The translations under genes were made by a program, and so were the position numbers. Below, piece by piece: positions 32,541-44,552 of a DNA stretch of 64,000 nucleotides. The stretch lies in contig OZ020489.1 of assembly GCA_963971405.1 (NCBI GenBank), positions 26,004,290-26,068,289 on the forward strand. Direction: 5' to 3'. The notes beneath the pieces are model-generated. The model worked only from the letters and a program-made list of their open reading frames with translations, was not told the DNA's origin and did not search any database. The first letter of the stretch is position 1, and every line of letters begins with the position of its first letter. The DNA is from Psococerastis gibbosa. Taxonomy: Eukaryota; Arthropoda; Insecta; Psocodea; Psocidae.

Positions 32541-33080
32541 TAGGGATCCAAATTTTTACAAATGTATCGATACCGGTATTGAATGGTAGGTATTGATACT
32601 GGTATTGTATTGAAAGAAAAGAATCGATACCATGAGGTATTGGTATCGAATGGAATGCCTGCTCGCAGGGGTGCATCCATGGACCTACGGTATCACGCCT
32701 TTGAAAAATTCTGGTAACTTCTTTAAATAAATAAATAAATGACCAAAAATAACTTAAATTCAATATAAAAAAAACTGGGGAATTGCAAATTAAAATTTCT
32801 AAACAATCAGGCGCGCAAAATTAACCTAGACCAACCTCTATACTTAGCTTACGAACGAACACTCACACAGCAGGTTGGTGACAATTTTGAAAATTGAAAA
32901 TTAAAAAAAAAAATAGCGGGAAAAAGTTTAGTTGTGTGGTAGGTATTATTTGATTCAATACTAGCAAATAGGTATCGATACCTGCAAGTATTGAATGAAA
33001 AGTATCGGGTATCAATATCAGTGGTATCGAAAGAAAAGTATCGATACTAGTATTATATCAGTAGTATCGTTGGATCCCTA
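32541..33080. mobile_element. 540-bp hAT-type element with GGTATCGAT subrepeats
   Basis: TIRs TAGGGATCCAA and TTGGATCCCTA, with perfect 8-bp target duplications ACTGCTTC (32533-32540 and 33081-33088). Both ends are filled with degenerate repeats of ATCGATACC/GGTATCGAT. The middle is AT-rich. It encodes no transposase, so it is non-autonomous. Confidence 0.88.
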
Positions 33081-33169
33081 ACTGCTTCTGCCTTCCAGGA
33101 GTGCGAGGCTGCCTTCTTGATGCGGGATGAAATAGTATTCAGTAATGCTGTAGGTGGTGGGTCAAATAT

Positions 33170-35900
33170 TAATTATTGTCATTGATCGTAGAGCCAAAAA
33201 TGTCACGTCGTAAAGTAGAAGGAATGCTCTGCATTTTATGTAGTATTTGGCTATCACTTACATAAATTGGCCACAGTTTTGGAACTCAGTGTACTTTATT
33301 TTTCACAAAATAATCAACTCAATAGCCTTGGCTGATTGGTATTAGTGGCGGCCACATGATATACATCTAAATGTAGAGGAACATCTGTTATACTCTATGG
33401 CTCTACAAACGATATTTGTTGGTCACGTACGGTTTTAATAATAATAATAGCATGTATTGCAACCAACTGACAGCTCCAATATAGGTTACATAACAATCTT
33501 ACAATCTAACATTTAATCTATTCTGTCTAGCAATATTGTCTTAAATACACAGAGAGGATCCCAATGGGTCGATTTAATAAATAAACGTGTCGAGTAGCCT
33601 AAGGATTCTGCCTAGTCGAGGCTCGTCAGTGTCATACAAAAATAAATTCTTTAAGCGAGAATTTGCCGCGTTTCCTCATCCGGTTGTCTCTAGATTTCTA
33701 TGTAAGCCCGCCAAAAATATACGAGTGGCCCCAGAATTCAAAAATTATTTTTGGGGCTCTGGAATGTCCCATCTCTCCTAAAAAGAACTCCAGTAAGTGG
33801 TCTCTTCATATCATCGTCAATTCTCGTCCTATATCGATGACAGCATTTGTGTGCGGACATATTTACTGATATTGTTCGGCCGATGGCAGCATATCTTTTG
33901 TCTATTTCAGACGTCCACCTACTCTAAATGAAAGTGGCAATGTGGCATCGAAGTTGGTGTCTGTCGGGTTTGAACCGGCTATACCAGTGTGAGTTTCCTT
34001 GCAGACGGTCAAATGGTATTATTGCTAGTGCTATTCAGAAAAAATTAAAATCTCTTTAGTTTGTTTCACAAAATACTAGATGGTGATTGAATTTGGCTCA
34101 ATATTATTGAAGACGTTAAATCTCTTTTATGCCACATGCATTCATATTTACTGCGGTATTTTTTACGTTACTATAAGTAGCTTTGTTATAGTCGAATTTT
34201 AGATTTAAATGGAATTATACGTTTTGAGGTCCCAGTAACCTAGTTAACAAACAATGAATTTTGTTCGCTCGAGCGATGTTGTGTTGTATTGTGTAGCGTA
34301 TATCAACTAAATAGGCAACACAGCTCTTTATTACAAATCAAGGCCATGTATCTTTCACGATTGACTGTATTATGTTATCTGTTCTGACGTAACACGCAAG
34401 CCTATTAACCTTGAGCAAGTGAAAATTCCGTAATAAATATTAAATAAGTCAATGCATGTATGCAGGCAAAAGGAAAGTTTATAAGGATACATAAATAAGT
34501 TATGATCAGCTGATGAATTTTTTTGAAATGGGTTTTGACCATATGCAGAAGACAGAAGTACGAATAGCTAATAGAAAGAAAAAGACACTACTCAAAAATT
34601 GTCGATTTTGAATTATTAATAACGCTGACATATTTAAAAAAAAAAAAAACTATTTGGCGTTAATGTAGTGCGCATATTTTCCGCGTGAGGGCAGTTGTGT
34701 CGTTTTCTATTTGGCGGGAACTCCGTCGGGTAGCCTAATTCATTACTCAACCCTTTATCTTTAATTTCTGTAAATTGATAGACTTAGAGGTCTGTCCTTC
34801 TTCTGAGGTAGCGTTATGCAGAATCCTCCATCATATCACTATCAGTATCTACAACCATTCAACAGGTCACTGCACTGGCAGGATGGCCAAGCAAACTTAT
34901 GACTTAGGAGTTTTTTTTATGGTTCTCCTAAGATCTGCCTGCTTGTTAGTACATTGACAGCTCTGTTCAAATAATTGACTTAGTTTTTTTGTCTATTACT
35001 ATTTTTATATTACAATTCATATCTGTACAGGGGCAAACCAAATAGGTCCGTCTGGTATTATTATGCGACATTAGCTAATCCTAATCCATGGTGTATTATT
35101 TTCAAGCAGACTTGATGAAGAACGGGTGTCGGGTCGGCGTTCGCATGACGCCATAACCTTGGCATTGCATGACCTATAATTTCCAGAATTGCATGGGCGG
35201 TCCAGGTATAGGCCTACAAGGCCTGCGGTTACGCGTGTTCGGCTAAATTTTGCAGGCTATGACGCAACTCTTTTTTGTCGTTTTGGCCATGTGCCGCATT
35301 GGGATGGATGATTTTATATAGCCTATATTCGACTGAGACCTACTAAAGTCCATTTTTTATCGTTTGTAAAATAACCCCATTTTTATTTATTTTAAACCTT
35401 TGTCCGCTGGTTACGTCTTATGAATGGTCATCTAAAGATTAAGACGGGCAAGGGCCAGAACCGTTCGGTAAATTATTAATATCAACGAGTGCTGTAGCGC
35501 AGGATCGAAGTTCCTTCAGAACGCTCAGCAACATCCGAATCAAAGCAACAATATAATAGGCATTATATTACAGTATGTACTGTAATTTACCTAGTGTTCC
35601 CTCTCCACAGGATCGGCAAAGTTACACATTTCGCCGATTGTGTTGACTTGAGGCCTACTATGTGTAGTACAGAATAATGGTGTTACGTTATCATGTGACC
35701 TTGACATTCGTACACTTGCATTAATACAGCCGAGACGTTTGCTTTGGGGCTAGGCAGAACAGTCAAGAGTCTTCACTGAAGCGATGGTTCTAATGTTTTC
35801 TGTCAATACTATGTACGTCTTTATCTGTTCTAGACGGTTTACTTAAGTTGTTGCCTGGGATATCTACATAAGAGTTTTTGCCTAGCAAATGTATGCGAAT
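33170..35900. other. non-coding stretch, no gene recognised
   Basis: Short frames at 33587-33869 and 34775-34957 have no similarity I can name. A fragment at 34190-34240 (ATACGTTTTGAGGTCCCAGT) matches the R1 5' region. Confidence 0.35.
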
Positions 35901-35949
35901 GTAAGTCTGTTCTGTTTATGTATTGTATACGCAAGTTAGTGAACACAAT

Positions 35950-36545
35950 TATTGGTGGAAGCAAGCCAAGAGCGATTCCCATTTGTGGAACTTATCAAAT
36001 TTGGCGGGTTTGTAGCAACTTTTTGGGCAGATGTAGAAGGTCTATTAAATTATACCCATGTCTTCGTCTATTCTTCCTCTTTCAGGCCATGCTATATTTG
36101 TTGTGATAGGGCAAGGGGTTCGACTTCGGAGGGGTGGAAACGTGAGGAGGTGCGCGCAAATTTGGCCCGAATTTGCTGATTTTAATCGAAAATAGTACTT
36201 TTTCGACCGCGTTTTAGGGGGTGTTAATATGTTATATTATATTTGAAAACTTCAAACTTCTTTTCCACCTTTCTAGATATGTATTCAGTTTTACTATCCG
36301 TTTCTTCGTTCAGGGTCAGGTGAGTGTATAAGCCATCCGTGTTTCGGCGGAATCCCATTTGAATTGCATGGGCGGGTTTAAAGCAATTTTTTGTCAGATT
36401 TAGAAGGCCTATCTTAATTTAAATTATATCCATGTCTCCGTCTATTCTTCCTCTTTCAGACCATGCTACATTTGTGGTGATCAAGCAAGGGGTTTGGCTA
36501 TGGGGATGTGAAACGTCAGGGGGTGCGCACGATTTTCAACAAAAA
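35950..36545 (+). repeat. two direct units of a repeat about 370 bp apart
   Basis: The first unit has CGTCTATTCTTCCTCTTTCA at about 36065, GGCAAGGGGTT and GTGCGCGCAAATTTG. The second has CGTCTATTCTTCCTCTTTCA at about 36439, AGCAAGGGGTTTGG and GTGCGCACGATTTT. Both start from a GGCGGGTTT(G/A)(T/A)AGCAA segment. The frames at 35918-36179 lie inside the first unit and are not conserved in the second. Confidence 0.6.
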
Positions 36546-36559
36546 TCGGCCTCTTACGG

Positions 36560-37425
36560 CTGCATTATTATCTATTTAAAAATTCAAACTACTTAAGGGC
36601 TTTTCCACATTTCTTTCTCTTTCCAGCCATATATTATTTATGTATAATTTAGGCATTGTCACGTTTAAACTATCGTCCGTAAACCGACTTACAAAAAACC
36701 AATTTTTTTAAACGAATTAAGAGTTCTACTGCATATAGGAGAAATGGGAGATTCACCTCCCGCCTAAAAATATATTGCTATACAATAATGGTGCAATGTA
36801 TTGTGGCTCGGATTACACTTTATTTAATTATGTCTTCAACAATAATTTTTTCACAAAACCAAAATCTGTTCTGTAACAGCAGATTTTCTTTTGTGGCGTT
36901 CTTCAGGCTCCCCTAAAGTGCATTATTGCAATTGGCCACTCTTTTTTTATTGTTTTCATGTCACCTCGAGTATTGTAAATTGTTCACTATGTAATTAGTT
37001 AAGCATTTATTATAATGATTAATCAGTTTGAGTTTCCCGTCACGGGAATACCTAAAGATACCCATCTGAACAACCACAACCAACAATTGTGTAACAAATC
37101 CGTAATAGCCTTTATAGATTTATTTAACATCAGTTTACTGTATACCGTATACCTGCAACGCCAACCTACTGCATATGGAGTTTTGAACCAAACCCAATTT
37201 CTGGCTTTTGGCGCCAAGATCCCGGCTGGGACTATTAAAAAGCATGTTGGCCTTGAAGTGTTGGTAGGTAACCCAACATTTTGTGGGTGAATTGACTACG
37301 TGTCCCAACTGTTAATTGACTAGTCGACGTTCATTCAACGAATTGCCTGGCTTTGTTGTTGTTGCCCACCGCTGGCTTGGTATTGGTGAATCACTCATCG
37401 AATATTTTAATATACGGTAATTTAA
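36560..37425. other. non-coding stretch, no gene recognised
   Basis: The plus-strand frame at 37015-37290 and the minus-strand frame inside it lack recognisable domains and splice support. Confidence 0.35.
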
Positions 37426-37805
37426 GGCGCCCATTCCACCGACCGGCTAGGGCTATTTACAAAAACAGTGACGTGGTAGCAGACATTCCAGACTTGGGTG
37501 GGGTTTCCATCAACCTCGCATTGCAGAATTGACGGAAATGTTTATTTTCCTCTATGCCATGGTTAAAATTGATCAATGATCATACAGTAAAATCACAAAC
37601 AAACTGAAATTAAAAAATTGCGTCATGGGATATGTTAAGTACAAACATTTTAATAGATTTCTATAAAAAGAAAGATTCTAATTTCCGTCAATGTCATTTG
37701 CATTCTGCAATGCGAGGTCGGTGGAAACGTCACCTAAGTCTTCAATGTCTGCTACCACGTCACCGTTTTTGTAAATAGCCCCAGCCGGTCGGTGGAATGG
37801 GCGCC
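37426..37805. mobile_element. composite PIF-like MITE, second copy
   Basis: GGCGCCCATTCCACCGACCG left and CGGTCGGTGGAATGGGCGCC right, flanked by TAA and TTA. The inner element (about 37496-37734) is the reverse complement of the one at 20512-20752. Because the outer arms are palindromic, this equals a single composite inserted in the opposite direction. Confidence 0.82.
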
Positions 37806-39112
37806 TTAAGACCCGGTACCCACGGACGTTCGAAGCCGGCGTCATTTGTCACTGGAGCAAATGCAAAGTAGGCCTGTTTTGCACTAACCCATTAGTTCCC
37901 TTGACAAATTTCACGAATTGTCTGTGTGTACCGTGCTTTAGTCATTTACAATACTGTATGTAGTGTAATGGGTATGGATTTTGTTGTACGCCTGCACCGG
38001 TTGTCTCTTAAATTATTGCTTTACAGTATGAAAGTGCCTGCGAAATTGGAATAATATAGCCAGCCGAAGTTGATATCCATCGTCAGAAAATGTTTTCTAC
38101 AGATGGGTGTGTTTCTTAGTGCATGTAATTTTAAATCATGACTAGATCCACACTCATCCATAGCAGACGAAACCTCTACGTTATGCAGCCAGAACTCATC
38201 GATGTTCATCATATTTTCTAATCGTGGATGGATCTTCGAAGAACAGGTTGAAATAAAAAAAATCTTACACTTTTAATGAGTCAGCAACAGCAAAAATTGT
38301 TATAGTTTTCATTCATTCAGACACAATTAAGAATGTATTTATAAAATAGTGGAGTACCTTTTAAATCTACCTATTTAGAAGAACCGGTCCGAGGGAACCT
38401 ATTTTCCCTACCCTTAAGCACTGGATTAATTGATGGGGCAAGCGAATATAATATTGTATTATACTTCCCCACCACAATGGATGACAGTTGGAACACCGAG
38501 CTTATTCGAATTTTACGAATTCAAAATGTCATCTTATCGCATAGAAAAATATTTACTGTCTCATCGTGGTCGGGTAATACAATAAATTATAACGTCAATA
38601 CGTCATGGTATGCAAGCCATTGGGGCAGGCATTACCCATCATTATTTCAAAATTATTCATTCATTCATTATTTTTAGGTCGCCCAGAAAATTGAACTTTT
38701 TAATTTTTGGCACCCTAAGTCCAAACTATCAAGGGGGAAGCAACCTATAGTGGGTTTTATTCACATTACTATCAACTACCTACATATGTGATTTAAAAAT
38801 AAGTAGTTTCAGCCGTTTTTTGAAAATATTTTTTACTGTTTCGTTCTTATGGGGGTAGAAAAAATTCACTAAAATGTTTTGTCCATTTTTCACGTCTACG
38901 CATAATCACCTAATTTCCACAAACGTAGCTATGATCTTTGCAAAATTGCTGGCAACGACATATCATATTGCTTCGTTCATTTGCTATCGTATTTCTATGA
39001 TCAGATGGTGTTACAGAAGTTTTTAGACCGAGCTTAGTAACTATTAAGAGTTACTTACATAACTGATCATTTTTTATTGTTTGCTATTGTACGACACATT
39101 ATGTCTCTCCAA
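37806..39112. other. non-coding stretch with an R1 fragment
   Basis: 38690-38885 is a diverged minus-strand R1 piece (AACTATCAAGGGGGAAGC and surrounding sequence), and 38380-38400 has the R1 end GAACCGGTCCGAG. The small frames at 38021-38212 and 38477-38677 are unsupported. Confidence 0.4.
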
Positions 39113-39283
39113 CAGCCTGATCGAGGCGATTAGAATACCGGGGTTAAACAAATACCCTAGGATTATAACAGTAAAAAACAAACAAATTTGGAATAGCACT
39201 TTCATTATAAAATTATCTTGTTTACATTCTTAATACCAGGGGATTAAATAAATACCGGTATTATAATCGCCTCGATCAGGCTG
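39113..39283. mobile_element. palindromic MITE (CAGCCTGATCGAGGCGAT)
   Basis: Perfect 18-bp ends CAGCCTGATCGAGGCGAT and ATCGCCTCGATCAGGCTG, then AATACCGG on each side. The central part AAATTTGGAATAGCACTTTC and TTATCTTGTTTACATT is shared with 44398-44552. No coding capacity; the duplication is unclear. Confidence 0.7.
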
Positions 39284-39669
39284 CAGGTAGCTCAAGCTTT
39301 CATTCTAAGAAAACTTGTTTGTATCGGTATCTTTTACAGTCTAAAATTTCTCATTGTCACCACTGCTGATTGCTATTAATTGTTACATATATTAAAGATT
39401 AATAAAAAAAATGATTGCTGTAAACGTCAAAAAAACTAGGTATAACTACTAACCTATGTTTTTACCCACTACTGCTAGCTAACCCCGGGATAAATTAAAC
39501 TTTTCCATTTGTGCTAACTACAGGTGTCGGGAAAGTGAAAGTATATACTCACGTTCACCGAGATTTGGCACTTTAAGCCAGATTTTTGATTGCAAAACGT
39601 CTACTAGATCCAATGTGGGGGGTCCCACCATTGTGTACGAAGCAATTGAGTTGCTGTTGAGCCTCAGAG

Positions 39670-39810
39670 ATACAATCTTAGAAGTCTACGCAGTTCCACT
39701 GAAGATGTCGACCGCAGATGTTGACAAAACGTAGGAAGTACGCTTTCAGATTCAGAACGGCCATGGGTTCTACTGCTTTGTCACGTAGACAACTCCGGCC
39801 GTGGAAGCCT
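39670..39810 (+). repeat. CTGAAGA/GACGAAACG repeat copy
   Basis: CTTAGAAGTCTACGCAGTTC, CACTGAAGATGTCGACCGCA, GTTGACAAAACGTAGGAAGT, AACGGCCATGGGTTCTACTG. The GAAAC box is altered to AAAAC here. Confidence 0.55.
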
Positions 39811-40310
39811 TTGTAACTATATAAGAAACACTGTGTTTCCTCAGGCTATGCCGATGGCTAACAGTACTTAGTCATTAGTCAAAACAAACGGCAGGCGCAG
39901 TATAACGTGAAGCTGATGCATCAGAGTAGGGGAATGACCTGGGAACAGGATGCGGCCAAGCCCCACTGAGTACCAACAAAAGGTCTGCTGTTTGGAAACA
40001 ACCCTGATCTACCCCATGCATGTTACGAATTACTCAATGTCCACTCTTGCGTCACTAGCTCTAGAATTTCGAAAATTGTGATTTCTGATGTGTCTTCGGC
40101 CATGGTTTTGTTTCACACTTCTAGCTTTCATGAGAATCACTGGCGCATGAACTGTCGTGAAACATTACTATGATTGTTGTCTGACTAAAAAATTTGGTCC
40201 CCTTTTAGTTAACGGACACTTCACTGCATCGAGACGAAAAAAATTCTTGTACTATGCTTGAAATAGTCCTCAACAACTGATAATCGTATAGACCAAATCT
40301 TTATAACTTA

Positions 40311-41638
40311 CGAGGGCGGCTTCAAGTATTTTAAGAGGACAAGGAATAATCCTCGAATGGCAATCAACTATTGCAATTCTTTGACATAGTCCCCTTCTAT
40401 GCAAATATACTTCCACCAGCGTTGCTCCCACTATTTTAACCCTGCCAACAAAAAAGGTTTTATCAAGGCATGCAAACCGAGATTACATCCTCATTTCAGC
40501 CAAATTTCTGGCAGTTAAGAATTTTTTAAAGTTCGGGTACAGAAAATGAAAATAGGTACCAAATCTAGGAAATATGGTCGTTGCAGCACATCATAACGTA
40601 GGTATCTTCACCAATTTAGCCATATAGAGAGTGACCTGAACAAGGGCGTTTTCCTTTTGAATATCAGAAAATGTTTCTTTTCCAAACGGGCCAGTTTTTT
40701 TTTTGTTAATTCTTCACCGAAGTAATCGAGCCTACTCAATAAACCAACATAATAGTACCATACCCTGTTATAGTTTTGCCATTTACAAAGTATTTAGTTA
40801 GAAACTACCCCTTGGAAACCCCAAAAAACTGCGGCCATCGCCTTTCCGGTCGATTTGCCAGTCGTTGCCGTCTTTGGCAATGTTCACTCCACTACTGTAA
40901 CTTTTTAAATTTCTGATGTATGTAGTCGTGGATAGTAGTTTCAATGTTTCATCCAGTGGCCTAACACTAAAGAAGGTTCTTTGGATTGCTCTCCAAACAA
41001 GCCGCTAATGTCGCACGATTGTGCCGAAAATATTTGTAATTCTTCATGGGGGCTGATATGCAATTGCCTTTTTGAATGGCCTCTTTGGATTGCGCTCCAA
41101 ACAAGCTGCTGATGTCGTCCCATGATTGTGCCGAAAATTTTCATAATAAAATTCTTCATATGGGCTGACATGCAATCGTCCACTTGAATTTGCAATGGCC
41201 TCAGTTGCCTCCCTGGTATTCAATTATTGTAAGGTCTTTGAATTTTTCCACAATTTCGGTAGTAGTGGCTGTTTTTAGAAGCCCACTGATTCATCGTTTG
41301 GGCACCTTCGACCCATTTAACCCATTCACCCAAAAACCAATGTATCAATGACGCAGTAGATGTGCCATAAGCCCTCTGTTGTGGATTTCCGTGGCATTTT
41401 TCATTTTTAATGTTCAGTCACCACGCGGAACTCATTTCTTTCTGCTGTGTGAAAATAGCTCTCACCACAAACAAACCACACGGCCTAGATGGCTAAACAG
41501 TTTTTTTTTTTTTTAAAGAGATGGCTGAAATTTTTACTATCAGCATGGTAAATGATGATAACTAATGTTCATACACAGGTTTTTTTGCTACATTTGCAAA
41601 CTTCTATCCGACTTAAAAGACTTATGAGCCGGCCCTTG
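40311..41638 (-). mobile_element. degenerate mariner element
   Basis: A 1328-bp element flanked by TA. The ends are CGAGGGCGGCTTCAAGTATT (left) and, on the minus strand, CAAGGGCCGGCTCATAAGTC. Conceptual minus-strand frames carry mariner transposase remnants in order: an N-terminal helix-turn-helix-like part, GKAMAAVFWGFQGV, YYVGLLSRL, MAKLVKIPTL, FLYPNFKKFLTARN, and a C-terminal RWWKYICIEGDYVKEL. Frameshifts and stops break it, and the catalytic second and third acidic motifs are not intact. A transposition-dead fossil. Confidence 0.85.
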
Positions 41639-42544
41639 TACTTAGTTACGGTAATTAAATACAAAATTCAAACTTAACAGATTTCGGGCTGACCCGGTAG
41701 TTCAATTTTGAGAATTTTTGCGTCCATCACTAATTGTCAACTATTGTCACTGGTTGATCAAGGCAAGGCTGCGTGTGAATGTGTGAACATGAATGGTAGC
41801 AAATTTCAATTTGTGTGACTGGTATCTTAAATAGAAGGTATGACTGAAATTCGGTACGGTACCTATTGAATGTAGTTTGTTATTTACAAATATTTCATTT
41901 AAACTATCATTGATATATACAGTTATGTGTCAGAGAGAACCATAGGCCCTAATCGCGCTGTATCTACATTTTTTTCAATAAAGACTTTATTATTATTGTT
42001 GTTTTCTTCAAACCCCATAACCTGTGGAGATTCTTTGTGCCACGAACTCGACAGCTGTATTTGATTTGTTTCAGGAGGAACCGGGGCTCCATATTGGAGC
42101 TTGCATCTACGAGGCATGTAAATTCATGCTTGTGATTAGCTGTCACATCAAGAAGCCTCTTACATAATGAAAGGTCCGTGTCGCAAACCGGTGAAACCGT
42201 ACGGTCTGTCAGACAGTCACCGGAAGTTGCCTACATTACTGCTGGTACAAAAGCGATGTTCAGGAGAGTGAGAGCATGCAACAGCGTTCAGTTCAATAAC
42301 GGACTATTAGGCCACATGCCGCAATATGTTCACCCGTTTTTTCAATTCCCCCATCTTCTTGTTGATTTTTAAAGCATGCAGGGCCCTGGGGGGTTACAGT
42401 CAAATATTTCAACTTTTGACCTAATTAAAATGGTCATCCTTACTTTACACATTCACAAGTCCTTGCATGTATATAGGAGCAAACGGTAGATGAATACCTA
42501 CATTTATGTTACTAATAAATAATTAGCATACTTTTTGTTCTATT
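41639..42544. other. non-coding stretch, no gene recognised
   Basis: Overlapping minus-strand frames at 41923-42146 and a plus frame at 42178-42372 have no recognisable domains. Confidence 0.35.
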
Positions 42545-42715
42545 AAGAGCAACCTAGCGGAGTTAGTGCTACAAAACCCTCTCAACTAGAAAGGCCCGGG
42601 ACCGCTTGCTTCACATGCCCTCCGAAGCATGGCCAGAAAATTTAGCAAGTGTACTACTCGAACCAATCACCTATTGGGTGAAAGTTGGAGTCTTTAACTG
42701 CTCTACATGTCCTGA
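42545..42715 (-). repeat. SINE-A, second copy
   Basis: Minus-strand head GGACATGTAGAGCAGTTAAA with box B-like GGTTCGAGTA, then ATGCTTCGGAGGGCATGTGA and a tail with GAGAGGGTTTTGTAGC. It aligns with 2838-2998. Confidence 0.62.
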
Positions 42716-43677
42716 ACCTTCTAGCCTACAATATGGTACAGAAAAAAAAGTGTATTGACTTACCAGATTCCATTTTTTCTATAACATGGGTATGCTACAT
42801 AGGTACATGCAAAATAATTGGATTGAAACCCATTGCATGTCGTTCGCAGAAAGGATGAAGGTGTTAGGTGCAGGATTGGGATGTGGGTTGTGACTGCTGT
42901 GTTCCTTTTTATCGTATATATTCTCAGTATTAGTGGTACTTGCATAGTCCAGTTGGAAGTGCATCGGGAGTATTTGAAGTAAATTAACACCTCGTTAAAT
43001 TTAAAATGGTTATTACTCGTGCTTTAGGTAGCCTTTTAGTTTTAAAGCGCTGACGTTATTTATATTACCCTAGCTCTTATCGCATTGTACTTTATAACCG
43101 ACTAGGCTTATAGGTACTATGTTATCACTTCATGGCGACATTTCTTGATAGCAAACTTCATCTCACCTCTAACCTTTCTTTCGAGTTTCATTATTGCACC
43201 AATAGCCTTCTGTTTAATTGACTTTAAATTATTTAATTAAGCTACCATATTCCAAGTTTAATTAAGGTGCGCCATAAACGCGAATAATGCTATGTCGTAA
43301 CTCAACGTTTATAGTTTTGCTTGCTTATGGACGCATTTTAACCTTTCCTGAATATAAATCCACTAATAGTCACTCTAGGACTAACTACACGACCGAAGTG
43401 AGTGTCCCAGTTTCCAACCGACAAACCAATAGGACATATTTTGGAGTGAAAATTCCAAAGAACCCGTGGTTTAACTCTTTTCCCTGGAGAAAAGAGGCTG
43501 GTGGGGACACGTACTACGTAGAGACGAAAACCATCTAGTCATAAGAGTACTGCACCGAGAGATACAAGGAAGAAGACCACCAGGGAGGCCGAAAGTTACT
43601 CTGAGTAGAAAGATCGTCGGAGATATGAGTAGTTTGGCTGTTTGGGGCTCTCAGCCGATGATGCACATGCAGAACAG
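42716..43677. other. non-coding stretch, no gene recognised
   Basis: Contains open frames at 42760-42990 (minus) and 43287-43538 (plus) that I cannot assign. Confidence 0.35.
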
Positions 43678-43738
43678 CGGCCTGATCATGGCGATTGGTA
43701 TTAAGGCCAAACCGGAGGGTTGTGACCTTGACCGTTGA

Positions 43739-43958
43739 ATACATAGAAATATAATAGAACTGGAGCGGCGGGAGCCATAATATGCCTTACGAGGCACCCG
43801 TTAACCATAAGCCAACTATCAGAGATAAGTGCTAACGCAAAAAATATCCAACTCTTACACATTGCAGCATAGTAAAGCGGATACCTGGACCCGGTCAAAA
43901 ACTCTGTAGTTTAGTAGTTAGCTTATGCAGGCTATTTCCCCGCCGAATTGCGTACTTA
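43739..43958 (+). repeat. 210-bp dispersed repeat, copy 1
   Basis: ACATAGAAATAT, CTGGAGCGGCGGGAGCCATA, TTACGAGGCACCCGTTAACC, CGGATACCTGGACCCGGTCA and GCTTATGCAGGCTATTT recur in order at 57421-57625. The flanks of the two copies differ, so this is the unit. Confidence 0.65.
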
Positions 43959-44397
43959 TCTTGTGCAGGCTACACTAGCAGCCATATTGATAACGGTCTA
44001 CAGCCACGGGATGGTTGAATATCCATTTTGTAAACAAAGCCCCGCGTCTCGTACCTGTTCCGTATTTGACTTGTATTATTTCATATAATTGCAGTTTTAC
44101 CTATTTCTGGCGCTTTACTGTCAAATTAAGTGTTGATCTTCTGACTGAAGTGCATTTCATTACAAAAGTTGGAGGTTTTTCTTCCCTGTGGGGCACGTAA
44201 AAATGTTCTAAAAGGTATGTTTTTAATTGCTTCATGCACAAATTTTAGACCTAATGTAATTGCAATTTTTGGTTCAGTCAATAGTGTAAGCATGTCTACG
44301 CGTATACTATACCCTTCTATCGATTTTTACTATACCCCTGCGGTTTAAAACATATATTACGAACCCTCTGCAAAGACATTTCCAGGCCAGTCACGTG

Positions 44398-44552
44398 ACC
44401 CCCTCCGGTTTGGCCTTAACTTACTCCTGGGATTAAAACTGTAAACAAACAAATTTTGAATAGCACTTTCCATTGTAAAATTATCTTGTTTACATTTTTA
44501 ATACCAGGGTATTATATTAACCCCGGTATTATAATCGCCATGATTGGGCTGC
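44398..44552. mobile_element. MITE related to 39113
   Basis: Right end ACCCCGGTATTATAATCGCC, then ATGATTGGGCTGC, with the AAATTTTGAATAGCACTTTC core. The left side reads CCTCCGGTTTGGCCTTAACT, the inverse of 43702-43725, which is preceded by GGCCTGATCATGGCGATT. The region 43678-44552 may therefore be one larger element with these ends. Confidence 0.5.
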
